Below the pieces are notes generated by a model. That model worked only from the letters and a program-made list of their open reading frames with translations. It had not been told where the DNA came from and searched no databases. This document shows, piece after piece, positions 47,401 through 57,649 of a stretch of 64,000 bases of DNA. The translations under genes and the position numbers were made by a program. Position 1 is the stretch's first letter, and the number at the start of each line of letters is the position of its first letter. Source of the DNA: Saxidomus purpurata (Eukaryota > Mollusca > Bivalvia > Venerida > Veneridae); the NCBI GenBank assembly GCA_022818135.1, contig JAFMSR010000003.1, positions 10,423,260 through 10,487,259 of the forward strand, in the 5' to 3' direction.

Positions 47401-50400
47401 AATGGACAAGACTATTATAGTAACAAATTTAAAACCTAGATAAAAAAGTCACAATCATTATACATCGGTTATCTCACAGTAATGTTCAATTACACGTTAA
47501 TCTGCTTAACACTGTTCTTGTGGAAATATTGATTTCAGCTCAAACATTTATATGACATGGAAAGAGAAATGGTACAAATGGTAAGTAAATATAAATATTG
47601 CATTGTTCATTTGGTGCTCAATTCCGTTGCTCTTCATGTTTTAAGTAGCATATATAATCTTAATATCAGCTTGATCATAATTTCAGAAACAGATACTGCG
47701 AACATTTGCAAAATCAAAAAGACAAGTGATAAAATGATAATTATAAACTAATAAACATGACGTCAGGTGTCGATCAACTGATTTTCATACGAATCGAAAT
47801 TGGACTTAACATACGGCAAATAAATGCACGTGGAAAATGTTTGAACGGATTCTTTTGTTATAAATACTACGACATCAACAAAAGGGGGAGGTTATCGTAT
47901 CATTTGCGTCATATTAATTATGAGGGTACATCAAAAGGTCCCTGACGTAGCCAAATTAGTTCATCTTGACCTGAAGGTTAAGTATTGAGATCAATAGAGG
48001 CCACACTATTCGCTGGATCTTAATGAAAATTTGAAAATTATGCATATTGATTTATTTTCTTAATATTACGCAATGTGACATATATTATTTTGAAAACTAA
48101 TATCTGATAATAAAAGTCTCAAGCATTAAACATTTTTGATGTTGTTAAGTAAATCTGATACATGCAATACCAGATTTAAGAATCATACCCAGATTTACAA
48201 CATTTTTGTGCAAACACAAAGTTCAGCTTTACAGAATTGTAATATTAACGTGACGTACAAAACGTTTAATACTCAGTTAAAATGGTACCGGTTTTACATT
48301 TGCATCTATATTTTCCATATTATTATAATGCTGTGTATGACGACAGTTCATTTATAAAGACGACCTTTATCCAGAAGACAAGAACAAGCCACAGTTGTAT
48401 GAAATGCAAGGTCGGTCTGTTGCAAAACTTCTTCAGGATGCTGTGAAAAGGTATGACTATGATTGTCGGAATTTAACTTGAATATTAGCTCTTTAACCGC
48501 ATTTCTACGTGTCTTTCGGATTGACAATACTTATTTGCAGGCAAATATTGCATGCATATTCTATAATAACTTAAACACACGCATGTGGATGTATAAAATG
48601 TATCTATATTTTCTCTTTGCACCAATGTTGATATACAAATAAAGTAATTCTGAATATTTAAGTAAATAAACTCGAAGAACCCCAAACATTAGTTATGACG
48701 GTCAAAATCTATATTTTATGTAGCATTTAGAAAAAGGATCTTGAGTTATTTTCATTTAAAACAGAAATTAAATTTGACCGTCGACGCGCGAAAATGTACC
48801 TTCGGAATATTCGACAATAATTGATAAAAAAAACCCCATAGAATTTACATTTGTGTCACCCTCTTTAAATGCAAAACAAATGATAAAAACTGATAGCCAC
48901 TTTGTTTCCCTCAACAGAAACACACTATTTGCTTCAAAATAATCCAAGACTATTTGCTATGGCAACAGCGATTTGAAATTGTTCTTTTTTTATATTGGCT
49001 ATACCCTATGAAAAAGGCATATCGTGGAAAGAAGACATGGAATATTTCACCAGATCTGATATATATTGAAAGAGTATACAATGTTGCAACCAAAAATAAA
49101 TGATGCTGTTATGAAATGATTACCGGAATAGTTTACTGCCCATGAAAATTGAGTGAGTGTTGACATCATATTGTGGCATGTGACGTTATTTTTAGAGTGA
49201 ACAATGACGCCTTTGGTATACTTTTTCAAAATGTTGTAGCTTTGTATGTACTGGACGTAGGTAACTGAAATTTTAAAATATTGTTATTGAAATATTGTTT
49301 GTTCAAAATATGCAAGAAAGCTAGTTTCCAAGTATTATGTCCGAAGACCCATTTTCCCGTGTCGCTGGTCAGATAGTAATTTGTTCAGAGATTCAAGTCT
49401 TTTTTCTCAGCAAAAGTAACCATGTTTGTAGAAATAAGGAAAACATATGAAATTAACAGTACACGAGTACATTGCGTGTATATATTTAGTTAAACATATC
49501 AGTTATTTTTGTGATCGGCAAATATTTTGGTATGTGTTTTTGAAAATATAATGTACATGTATATCTAAAGAAAAAGAACGAACTGATGATGAACTCAATA
49601 AATAATGTTTTGGTAGAAGAGTCATTTTAGTAAACAAAATTTTACCTAGCGTGCATTATTCTGCTGATGAAGAAGACATCGAAAGCGTGAGTCTGGAAAG
49701 AGTTAAAGGACTTATTATTGAGTGTGTGCCAGCGGCACTAGCGCTAGTGAAAGATGTCGATGAGAACAAAGAAAGGGAAAAACTAAAGATAGAACTAGTC
49801 ATGAAACTGCTTTATATAGATGAAACTGCAGGTAGGTGGAGAATAAATTTTATCTATTATGTGAACTTATTAAAACATTTGCTTGTGTTTATTGTAGGAA
49901 TGTTTTTGTTGCTTTCGTTGTTTGGTGTCAACCTGGTGAGAGAGAAAATTGTTAAGAGAAGATACTATGAAACAGCTGACAAATGTATTTTAACTGTTTT
50001 ACTATATTTCTTGCTGTCTACTGTCTATTACTGGCATTGTCATTCCTTCGTATTACGTAAGCTTTATATCAGCTCATGAACGTGTTACCATATAATGGTA
50101 ATGTCCTTATAGTCAAGACACAATAAGATTACTTCTTTCTGTTTGAGGTTAATTCCATATGGATAGAGTCTCGATGGCGATAAATATAAGATGTAAGAAC
50201 TTCTTTCAATTTATTAGTATAAATTGACGCACAGAGACAATATTTTATTGCTGCGGAAGTCGTACCGATGACCCGAACTACTGCTCGTATAAAAGACTAA
50301 CTGCAGAAGGTGGCGCGTTGGTCCAGTTGTTAACGATCTTGACTGCCATTCCGGAGGTCCCCGGTTCGAATCCCGGCCTGGGCACTGGGAATTCAGAAAC

Positions 50401-53400
50401 GCTTTTCAGTGTTTCACACCCATCTTGAGATGAACTGGTTTGAGCGAAGAGGTAGTCTCACGTGTATCGGTGCTATACACCGGTACGTTAAATAACCATT
50501 GGGTTTATTCGTAAAAGAGCTAGTGTCTGTTACCATGATTCTGCATCTCTTCATCCTACGCCTGACAGGGGGCTTAACAAGTTCACCCGGGGAAAAATCA
50601 CAGGGTCAGCCGGGACTATAAAAATCTAAATAAAGAAGGATAATAAATATGTTTTTAAGAAATGTTAGTTATATTTTAAAATCTTTTGTACAGATAAGTC
50701 TCGAGTGTTATCCTTTAATCCTAAGTTTTACGGGGCCTACTTTAGTGCTTTTATAAATCCCCAGAACATAGTTTCATTAGTTCTATGTTTTTACTATATG
50801 AATATTGTCTCAAATTGATTTCAGACCAAACTTGTTCTTTTTTGTACGGAATTTGCTGTGTTATTGCAAAATTTTTATCTGAGAAAGAGAATGAATATCA
50901 AGGATTCACCCAGCCGTGTGACTGGATGATAGAAGCAGCATCCTATGATAAAGTTATTGAGGCTGGTTCATTCAGGTAAGTTCGAGCAACTGATATATGT
51001 TTACTCACCTGAGCACTTGTGCAAAAGGTCAGCTATTGTAATCATTCACCGTCCAGCGTCTGTCATTTCATAAAGAAACAACTGGATCAATTTTAACAAA
51101 ACTTTACATGGGTGTTCCCGAGGTGACCCACATCAACGATTGTTCAAAAGCATTATATCCAATAAGAACTGTGGTTGTTTTGGCAACTATTACGAGTGAC
51201 TTCTCAAAAACTGAAAGGTCAAGAGCTTAGATAGCTGACAAGTAGCATTGATTAATGAACCTCTACCAAGAATATTGAAATCATGAACCCCGAGTCAAAA
51301 TTATCACCGCTTTCGGGTCACTTTATTTTACATACGTTTCAATAGGACAGTTTTGAAAATATTTTTCTCTGAAACCACAAAGACCAGAGCTTCGTTATTT
51401 GGCAAAAAAGCATTGCGTAGTAGATCTCTATTTATATTTCTGAAATCATGACCTCCAGATAAAAACTAACCCCGCCGCGGGGTCACTTTATTGTACATAG
51501 GCTTATATAGGAAACACTACTAAAATCTTCTTCTCCAAAACAACAGGGCCTGCAGCTTAGATATTTGATGTATAACATTATTTATTATACCTCTACTAAT
51601 ATTCTTCAAACAATGCCCATTGAGTCCAAATTGGCCACAGCTTTTCATATAGACGTATGTAGGAAAAACTTTTAAACTCTTCTTCTACATGGTGTAGATC
51701 ATATATATTTGGTGTGTAGCATTGTTTAGCATTGTCCAGTGGATCTGTACCACGTTTGTTAAAACAATCATGCCCCTAGGTTCAAAATGTATTAGGCCGG
51801 GGTTCACGTGTTTTACATAGATATTATTTAGGAAAAACTTTAAAAAATCTTCTTCTCAGAAACCACAAGACATAAAGCTTAGATAGTTGGCATTGTCTAG
51901 TGAACCTCTATCAAGTTTGCTCAAATCATGACCCAATAGTGAGCACGTGTGGCCCAGACCAAAAAGTATTGTCCTCTCACGAAGTTTGTTCACATAATGC
52001 TCCAATAGACATAACTGTCCACGCCCATAGGATTACATGTACAAGGTTTAACCTATTATTTTCAATATCCAAAGACCCATTTAGGCATAGGCCTCTCAAA
52101 TATCATGAACAGGTTGATCTTAACCAGTAGTAGCCTCAATTGAGGTTTCGTTCACTAGATCAAATGTCAAGGACAGTTATTTTCAAATTATTATCCCCCG
52201 CCAAAAGGCGGAGGGATATTGTTTTTGCGTTGTCCGTCTGTCCGTTCGTCTGTCCGTCCGGAGTCATAAGTCAAGAACCAATGGATATATTTTCATGAAA
52301 GTTAAAATAAGTGTTCAAAAGCATAACGACACGGCGCACTCACACCTTTTGTCAAGATTGGATTAGTATCTCCAGAGTTATTGCCCTTAAAATGTTTTTT
52401 TTTCTATCTTCAATATAAAAACATTAAAATTCTAGTTCACTTAAACCAGTCATCAAAATTAAATTGTATTTGGCTCAAGTAATTTAATGATCACTCTTTC
52501 AATTATCTACACCCTACACTTCCTGAGTTTTCTTAAGTATTCTTTTTAGAAACTTATAATTTTTTGTTTTCTGAAAATAATAGTACTGATAGAATAACAG
52601 TGATCTTTATAATGACACTCTGTTTTTACAATTACTACAGATCAAATATGTGCCCATTCTTCTAATGGCTTTCTTTGCCAAAAGATGTGTTGAACTGATT
52701 TTTCAGCTTTTCTTATAATAATCACAGTAGGACTTTTATATTGAAAATGGTTTCCTGATAAACTCCAAAACTTTAAGAGACGAACACTTTAACTGGACGC
52801 ATTTTGAAATAACTAAAACTCTTCCAAGTAAAACATTAAGGGAAAATATCTTCCCTCACAACAAGACAAATCAAAAGGCAGTTATATCCGGTAAAATAAT
52901 CGAAATAAGACGTTTATGATCTGTTTCAGTTTTCATAAATGAGAATGATCACAATGATCACAATGATTTGCATATAGCTTTTGCTGTTTTAACCTTTTCA
53001 TTTGAGTTGTTGACAACCCGTCAATTGTAAATATTTTTTAAAGGCGTTCATGTTTGAAGATCCTCCAGTCAAAGGTGTCACCAGTTCTTGCCGGCGTCAT
53101 TGCAATACTTGATACAAACCAAAACATTGACATTTGCAAAGATGACACATCTGCATGGAAAAAGGAACTGTGGTTGAAAGTCCTAAACACACCAGATGTT
53201 TTGGATGTAAAGGTTGGTAGCTGCTGATATGCTTAACTTTTCCAAAGTTTAACATTGAAATGAATATGAGTAAAGAATATGTATTGTAAAAAACATCATT
53301 TTAAGTCCTCGAAAATTGAGACATGAGCCGCAAAACGACCAGAAAATAATTATCCTATACTGTATATGAAAGAAATTGAGTCTTATTTATAATCACTTAA

Positions 53401-53655
53401 CACTTTAAGTAGTTGATCTCTATGTATGAGTATAATGAATTTCACATCAAGATGTACCTGAGATATTGTTACATGGCTTATGATTTAATGATTTCAGTAT
53501 TCAGTCGCCAACCCGCAAAAGTGAACTTCAGGAAGCAATGGTAGTATACACCGGAATTGGAGAAAAGGTGTTTCAGTCAAAGATGCCATTTTCATGGATG
53601 ATAATGGCCCGGATAAGCGACGTTCTACTGACAACCAAAACAGCTTCACTTGAAG
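34870..53655 (+). CDS. 11-exon gene: CXorf38-like HEPN, E/K helical array, RNF213-like region
   Basis: Coding exons 34870-35412, 37077-37226, 37903-38085, 44333-45226, 46692-46832, 47539-47580, 48347-48450, 49650-49831, 50825-50975, 53044-53212 and 53505-53655 were joined by eye. Every junction has GT..AG and matching phase, giving about 903 codons with no stop. The N-terminus (~230 aa) has the CXorf38/DUF4559 layout, with a HEPN RNxxxH motif. Then come ~61 helical residues, ~300 residues of Glu/Lys/Ile heptads, and ~250 residues resembling an RNF213-family helical segment, e.g. SPVLAGVIAILDTNQNIDI and MPFSWMIMARI. No RING, AAA or zinc-binding site is seen. CXorf38 function is poorly known; RNF213 is a giant ubiquitin ligase in antimicrobial defence. 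The fused architecture and any immune role are inference. The 3' end is uncertain: read-through past 53655 meets TAA at 53682-53684, or more exons follow. Confidence 0.65.
36585..36900. repeat. Dispersed repeat shared with 57650-57980, copy 1
   Basis: Blocks 'aggatctctttgaatttatt', 'aaaccatgttcaattcactc' and 'tatattttgcaatatcattg' recur in the same order and orientation at 57656-57810. It lies in intron 1. The family is unrecognised, possibly an old LINE 3' region. Confidence 0.6.
37077..37226 (+). CDS. Exon 2: HEPN catalytic-motif exon
   Basis: Acceptor 'ttattctag', 50 codons, donor 'gtaaaa', phase 0 at both ends. It starts VIEERNKLMHSATGQIS, giving R-N-K-L-M-H, the RNxxxH signature of HEPN nucleases and nucleotide-binding folds. 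It joins exon 1 to give IALD-VIEERNKLMHS, the same order as in CXorf38-like proteins, where the RN..MHS motif follows the 'LLSL' helix. The rest is a charged helix. Confidence 0.75.
37903..38085 (+). CDS. Exon 3: acidic/basic helical linker
   Basis: Acceptor 'acatacag', 61 codons starting LEQMDMYLLKTEDDDHEMI, donor 'gttatt' (weaker than consensus), phase 0 at both ends. Predicted to be helical, with ALKMKKKAIKND and TTELEELLEKTDQAI. It follows the HEPN core, where CXorf38 proteins also carry helices. Confidence 0.6.
38640..38935 (-). pseudogene. LINE RT C-terminus, distal part of the interrupted copy
   Basis: The minus strand encodes LNWLLVYKRVNQIILCNVFK, then KHGLSPNYMSKQF, GSFGVKYFAYTGCKLWNNLP and FKTQVKEYLF, with frameshifts. 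This is the conserved C-terminal region of Jockey/CR1-type RTs. It is the continuation of the RT at 42820-44145, separated by the inserted element. Confidence 0.75.
40603..40735 (+). mobile_element. tRNA-headed SINE with 'acaccgggca' core
   Basis: 'gatcagtgatacagtggtta' and 'ggttcgatcttccgc' form the tRNA-like head. The body 'atcggtgctgtacaccgggc' then 'attaaagaaccagg' matches the core of SINE family A. It lies inside the inverted-repeat element. Confidence 0.65.
41302..41372 (+). repeat. tRNA-like sequence, SINE head
   Basis: 'cagcttggtagctttgtcgg' then 'ggggttcgaatccatgtcagg' give A- and B-box regions with terminal 'gcagc' / 'gctgc' pairing. The anticodon arm is too short and poorly paired for a functional tRNA. 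Confidence 0.45.
41410..41885 (+). mobile_element. tRNA-headed ~490-bp dispersed repeat, copy 2
   Basis: Inverted relative to 23166-23660. The tRNA-like part at 41682-41752 reads 'ccggttagctcagtcgggag' then 'gagttcgaaccccggtcc'. Flanks match copy 1 on both sides ('cagtctttcttgaatgggtt'; 'ttaaaggtagttcttg'). Confidence 0.65.
42820..44150 (-). pseudogene. LINE reverse transcriptase, proximal part of the interrupted copy
   Basis: Minus-strand translation shows in order: TNKATCLDGIHAKFVVD, RPLTQVINLSLIQGVVH, MVLLDLQKAFDIVDHSIL (motif A), CGVHQGSILGLLLFLIYVND (motif B region) and LLLYADDSV (catalytic YADD). Stops and frameshifts are scattered through it. A Jockey/CR1-type LINE is the best fit. 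The reading resumes at 38935 after the inserted element. Confidence 0.8.
44200..44332. repeat. Duplicated intron segment before exon 4
   Basis: 'ggatatcggtctagttct' and 'gtctgtccgttacaaaa' recur in the same order at 46585-46660, before exon 5. This shows that exons 4 and 5 were copied together with their upstream intron sequence. Confidence 0.8.
44333..45226 (+). CDS. Exon 4: Glu/Lys/Ile heptad-repeat array (298 codons)
   Basis: Acceptor 'ctattttaag', phase 0, donor 'gtgatt'. It begins KEHRKQDYISKKEE and then repeats a 7-residue unit for about 270 residues, mostly in 14-residue pairs such as TEEIQKKDKTIQEK (42 bp). An Ile or Val recurs every seventh residue with E-E and K-K around it. This predicts a long charged helix, either a weak coiled coil or a single alpha-helix. 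No Cys, Pro or Gly breaks the array until the end, apart from one Gly in KTGEIQ. It ends TPDSEQNKSLEK. Because 21-bp units lack stops, other frames, including a 331-codon minus frame, are open by chance. Confidence 0.75.
44405..45180. repeat. 21/42-bp tandem repeat array within exon 4
   Basis: Head-to-tail units of 'gaggagatacagaagaagga' type alternate with 'taagacgatacaggagaaga' type, giving about 18 double units. Units differ by single substitutions and keep the reading frame with no indels out of multiples of 21 bp. The frame-preserving structure is evidence of coding constraint. Confidence 0.9.
45227..46691. other. Intron 4
   Basis: Includes a block at 45590-45690 ('gatctagccgaaagccc', 'cagaaaacatcatttga') repeated in intron 5 at 47245-47330, and a degenerate bivalve-type tandem block with 'tctgtgtgtatgtctgtc' at 45880-46160. 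The duplicated pre-exon segment lies at 46560-46691. Confidence 0.55.
46692..46832 (+). CDS. Exon 5: short paralogue of exon 4 without the array
   Basis: Acceptor 'attatatttag', 47 codons, donor 'gtaata', phase 0 at both ends. It starts KQHRKEDYISKKEEKRKQKE, nearly the same as the start of exon 4 (KEHRKQDYISKKEEIRKQKE), then diverges into KKNREILTQYLTKLISDM and ends KKPVES. It keeps only one or two heptads. Confidence 0.7.
47539..47580 (+). CDS. Exon 6: 14-codon microexon
   Basis: Acceptor 'ttgatttcag', LKHLYDMEREMVQM, consensus donor 'gtaagt', phase 0 at both ends. Short, but flanked by some of the best splice sites in the gene. Confidence 0.55.
48347..48450 (+). CDS. Exon 7
   Basis: Acceptor 'tatgacgacag', phase 0 in, phase 2 out, donor 'gtatga'. 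It encodes FIYKDDLYPEDKNKPQLYEM followed by QGRSVAKLLQDAVK. An alternative acceptor at 48359 gives the wrong phase, so 48346 is preferred. Confidence 0.55.
49650..49831 (+). CDS. Exon 8: start of the RNF213-like helical region
   Basis: Acceptor 'ttttacctag', donor 'gtaggt'. It encodes VHYSADEEDIESVSLERVKG, then LIIECVPAALALVKDVDENK and ELVMKLLYIDETAG. In RNF213-type proteins a similar acidic, helical stretch precedes the 'GTFR' block. The frame joins exons 7 and 9 in phase (2 in, 1 out). Confidence 0.6.
49832..50824. other. Intron 8, containing a SINE
   Basis: Holds the SINE family A copy at 50309-50640. The rest is unremarkable AT-rich sequence. The open frame continues past the donor to 50079 by chance. 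Confidence 0.6.
50309..50640 (+). mobile_element. tRNA-derived SINE, family A copy 3
   Basis: Head 'ggtggcgcgttggtccagtt' and B-box 'ggttcgaatcccggcc'. The body has 'acgcttttcagtgtttcaca', 'gtagtctcacgtgtatcggt' and 'gctatacaccggtacgttaa', with an A-rich tail. It lies in intron 8 in the sense orientation. Confidence 0.8.
50825..50975 (+). CDS. Exon 9: RNF213-like region
   Basis: Acceptor 'ttgatttcag', donor 'gtaagt', phase 1 in and 2 out. It encodes DQTCSFLYGICCVIAKFLSE, then QPCDWMIEAASYDKVIEAG and SFR. The pattern of a hydrophobic helix, 'W-hydrophobic-EA' and 'G-(S/T)-F-R' recalls the RNF213-family segment before its conserved 'PxLA..(I/V)A..D...N' helix. Confidence 0.65.
50976..53043. 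other. Intron 9, containing bivalve-type tandem repeats
   Basis: From 51000 to 52140 diverged ~190-bp units repeat ('ggtcactttattttacatac', 'ggtcactttattgtacatag', 'cttcttctc'). At 52190 the hairpin 'cccccgccaaaaggcggagg' opens another common bivalve repeat with 'gtccgtctgtccgttcg'. The remainder is AT-rich. Confidence 0.5.
53044..53212 (+). CDS. Exon 10: RNF213-like 'PVLAGVIAILD' block
   Basis: Acceptor 'ttttttaaag', donor 'gttggt', phase 2 in and 0 out. It encodes RSCLKILQSKVSPVLAGVIA, then ILDTNQNIDI, WKKELWLKVLNTPDVLDVK. The 'PxLAxxIAxxDxxxNxxI' helix followed by a 'LW' block is the most RNF213-like stretch in the gene. Confidence 0.65.
53505..53655 (+). CDS. Exon 11: RNF213-like 'PFSW' block
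   Basis: Acceptor 'cagtattcag', phase 0 in, 1 out, donor 'gtcagt'. It encodes KSELQEAMVVYTGIGEKVF, then QSKMPFSWMIMARISDVLL. A nearer acceptor at 53497 gives a stop in the phase required, so 53504 is used. If the donor is not used, translation ends at TAA 53682-53684 after a tail of about ten residues. Confidence 0.6.
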
Positions 53656-53659
53656 GTCA

Positions 53660-54280
53660 GTTTATAGAAACAGGAAATATCTAAATGGAATGATAAAATC
53701 AACTGTATTTTAAAGACAATTGAACAGGAATGTGAGATATGTGGCCACAAAGGGTCAGACACCCTGGTTATTCACAATAAGGGTCTTAGCTAATAAAAGG
53801 CCAGCTTCTGGTTTCCGTAATTGGTTATTGTATAGCTACTCTTACAGTAGGTAAATAATGATGTACATAACTAAAAGAGTTAAGAATTTCCTATTTGAAA
53901 ATGAAAATGACTGAAATAAAAAAAAATGTTTGCTTATGTTTTTCAATAGAATTTGCGCATATTTAACAAATATGGTGGTTTGCACATTGTCAATGTAAAC
54001 CATAAAGGTACGCAATTTCTCTTTAAAATTGAGAAAGTCTGCGTTATATAAATAAATTTCACAGGTAAGATACTTTTGCTACAGTCTGGGAAAAGTGTAC
54101 ACTATTTCTCTTTCACAAACAAATGATTCATTTTAGTCAAAGAGACATACTTTACTTCACGGCTGGGAATCACGTGACTTTTCGGGTAGCTGGCACGATC
54201 GAAATGGCCGACTAATTTCATCGCTACGGCGAGGATTTTCATGTAATCATGTATGATTGAACTATTTTTATTTTTAAAAA
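53660..54280. other. Region after the last detected exon, nothing further found
   Basis: Scanned on the plus strand for an exon in the required phase; none stood out. Possible poly(A) signals are weak (an 'aataaa' near 54050). It could be 3' UTR or intron. Confidence 0.35.
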
Positions 54281-54347
54281 AAAAACCCACCCAAAAAAAA
54301 AAAAAAACCCCCCCCCCAAATAAAAAACACCCCCCCCCCAGATTGTA

Positions 54348-54391
<44 letters not shown>

Positions 54392-54442
54392 TAAAAAAAA
54401 ACCCAAAAAAAAAAAAAAAAAAAAAAAAACCCCCCCCCCCCC

Positions 54443-54517
<75 letters not shown>

Positions 54518-54576
54518 CCCCCCCCCCCCCCCCCCCCACAAAAAAAAAAAAAAAAAAAAACCCCCCCCCCCCCCCT
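54278..54576. repeat. A/C homopolymer tract
   Basis: About 300 bp consisting almost wholly of long runs of A and long runs of C, with a few T. Several runs exceed 20 bases. Minus-strand open frames of Phe and Gly runs are meaningless. It is either a genuine (A)n(C)n simple repeat or a consensus/assembly artefact in low-quality sequence. Confidence 0.9.
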
Positions 54577-54599
54577 TTTGATAACTCCCACGTCAAAGT

Positions 54600-56390
54600 T
54601 TACGGCTTCTTTTCGGATAATAACTAGCATTCTTTTTAGTATATTATTTCACGTAGAAAGTCTGATATTTTAGGTCATAATCCCTTTTGTTGTTTAATAA
54701 CAGTATAGAACACTAGTGATACCGAAGGTGATTAAGTATGCTGTTTAAATTGAGAACTAAAGACTCGGTCATTCATGATAGCAAGACAATAAGTTGTTTG
54801 AATGGACTTTTTTGAAGCAACTGAAAATGTTTACTGAAAAGCCAAGATATATATATTTCTATTGTTTATCAAAAATATATTTCAAAAGATTGCAAAGCCT
54901 AGCAACTATGCAATTTTATATTGCCTAGGAACCATGCCATTATATTGTATACTGTTTGGAGTTACTTAAAGTTTTCAAACTCACGTAAAATCATGTAAAC
55001 TTGAGCATTAAGGGGTGCACCTATGATTTTCAATTTGATAACAATTTGAAAATTATCAGTTAAATAGTTAAAACTACTGGCACCTTGGACAGATAAAAAG
55101 CATTGAACTTAAGTTTTGTGTAAATTTTGAATCCTGGCTACTTATGTTTTCGACGGTGTAAGCATAATTACGACACAAAACGTAGCTGAAGTAAAATGAA
55201 TGTCATTTTTGAGGCTACTCTCTTCTAAATAAAAAACAATATTTTTTAAAGCAACAATCTTCAATATTTACATTTCTAGGTCAGATTCAAGGAGGCAGCC
55301 ATTTTTCATTTCCCACAAAATGACGTTTTATGAATTCGACGATTTCATTGGTTGATCAAAATAAGTGGGGCTTAAAAGTCTATATACGCTCTCATATTTC
55401 AAAAGTCAACTTCAATAAATGTTTCTGGAAAAAAATACGATAAAAGTTTCTGTTCATTGTCATTTCTTTAACTGTAAACTTCAAATAACAGGATTAGATA
55501 AAGTCGTTTTTTTAATTTTCATTTTTCTATGAAGAGAAAAAACACATCTCACTTGTCTATTGTCTATTGTTCATTTGAGCAAAAATGGCACAAAAAGGTA
55601 TAATTTCTCTTACAACTCTAATTGAGCTGCAAAATAACATTACTCTTAACCTGAAATAAAAATATGAAAGGGACTTGTCAATAGATGATTTAGCAGTCTG
55701 TAACCGTTAGAAGATACAAGTGTAAACATGCACTTTGGAAACACCCTGTACATTTTCTTTGACATATCACGTGATCCAAACCGGAAGTTATGAATGTAGC
55801 AGACGTACGTACAATTTTTTCTTCTTAATTTTTACATGAAAAAAGTGATTTTATTAAGTATCATAGTTACAAACATTTTGGAAATAACAAAAACAGTACT
55901 AATCTATTATAATGAGTATAAAAATCAATTAATACATGTCTAATTTCTATGTTTTGATCAGTTTGATATTTTGTGCGGCACAGGGTAGCATTTGTTTACA
56001 TCCGGGTTGGTGGAGCTTTAAAAAATCTCGCGAGATTTGTAAAATAAACAAGAAAAATGGCCACCGTCGAATTCATAAAAACGTCGAAAATTTAAGAAGC
56101 CACGAAATGACATTCAGGCATTTGGCAATGTCAGAATGCCACTATAGTTAATAAATTCAATATAGACGTGACCACAATGTATGTAAGGATATGTTTTTGA
56201 GATAACTTTTCATATAATGCTATGTTCATATTTTTGTTGACTAGCGACAATAGAGTAATGCAATCTCCTCCTCTATGAGATGTATGGAATTCTTTTCATG
56301 TATTGAAATTCACTCAGCATCTATGTAACAATTATGATAGTCAACATTGTGTGCATAAGTGCAATTACAGCTTCAAAATCCTGCAGAATC
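54600..56390. other. AT-rich intergenic or intronic DNA, nothing recognised
   Basis: Read on both strands. A 71-codon plus frame at 55936-56151 (SNFYVLISLIFCAAQGS...) has a hydrophobic start but no splice context or family resemblance. No element ends could be defined. Confidence 0.4.
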
Positions 56391-57649
56391 CATTTAAGGT
56401 GGTATGCTTGGAAAAAAACTACTCGATAGATTTTCTTTAAACTCGCTATATTTCAACCTTATTCAATTCCAAATAAAAAACTGCAAAGAAAAAGATAGGT
56501 CACCGTCCTTGATTTCGCGCAACAGGCGTTTATAAATGTAGTATGTTTTCTTAATTTTTAAGGTTTCAAAAAAATCGAAAAATCGACAGTCATGTCAGTT
56601 TCTTTTTTTTTCTGTCCTCGAAACAATAAATTTTATAATGCTTATCAGATGTATAACTGGTTGAAATGTATCTTTGAGGTAAAGGCATTACCGACCGATT
56701 CATCATCGCCATAAAGAAAAATAAAGCATTTAAAATTACCCCACCCACTTCTAAATCAACACGAATTGTAGACAATTCTAAATTGTTTGCCATACAAAAA
56801 TTGACCGATAAATTTTTTAAATTCTTTTTTTACTTAACCTTTAGACCTAGAAGGACATAAAAATTTAAAAAAAATGACATGTCCCCGTGCTTTCTTTTTC
56901 GGCACGGGCGTTCGAAAATGCAGTGATTTTATGCTTAAAGTAAAGAAATTCTTTAAAATCGGCATATATAATATATTGGGGATTTCTTAACATTGCATCG
57001 AGTAAATTTAAGATTTCTTACCATCTACAACTTTGGGAAGGATCGTGAATTTCGGGAGAGTAAGTCTATACCAAAATGTGTGTCTACATTTTGTAATCGA
57101 TAAAAATAGAACAGATATTTTTACCCCACCCACTTCGAGTTTTTTTTTTGAAATCTGATTATTTCCCGTACCGAATGCATTCTTAGGGTTAGATTTGGTG
57201 CTATATGAATTTGATGGATGATTCAATAACGTTCACGAACGCACAGAAGCACCCATGGACCACGTAACTAGGGAATGTGGTGTATTTGCCTTATAAAAGC
57301 CAAGATTCCTTGAAATGATGTAGGAATACAGTTCTGTAAGAGGTTTATTGGTCCACATGAAATGAATATTTTTGTGTCCAGCCATATTACTCGTTAGGCT
57401 TTTTGGAATAGTGGACCAATTTCAAGTAATGAGAAAACAAGTCACAATGATCTCTTTAATATTTATTTAATGTTATTTTAATCTGCTGCACTAATATGTA
57501 AGAAATAATTATATCGATAATTAGACTTACATGTGTTTTAGACTTTTAAAAAATATACGAATGTACCAGTTATAATTTTTCAACATGATAAACAATTATT
57601 AGCAAATTGTTTAATAACTGATTATGAATGCTACAATTGAACAGCTTGT

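Noticed and set aside
54102..54596. Minus-strand frames of Phe and Gly runs
   Set aside because: Translation of the A/C homopolymer tract; no real protein.
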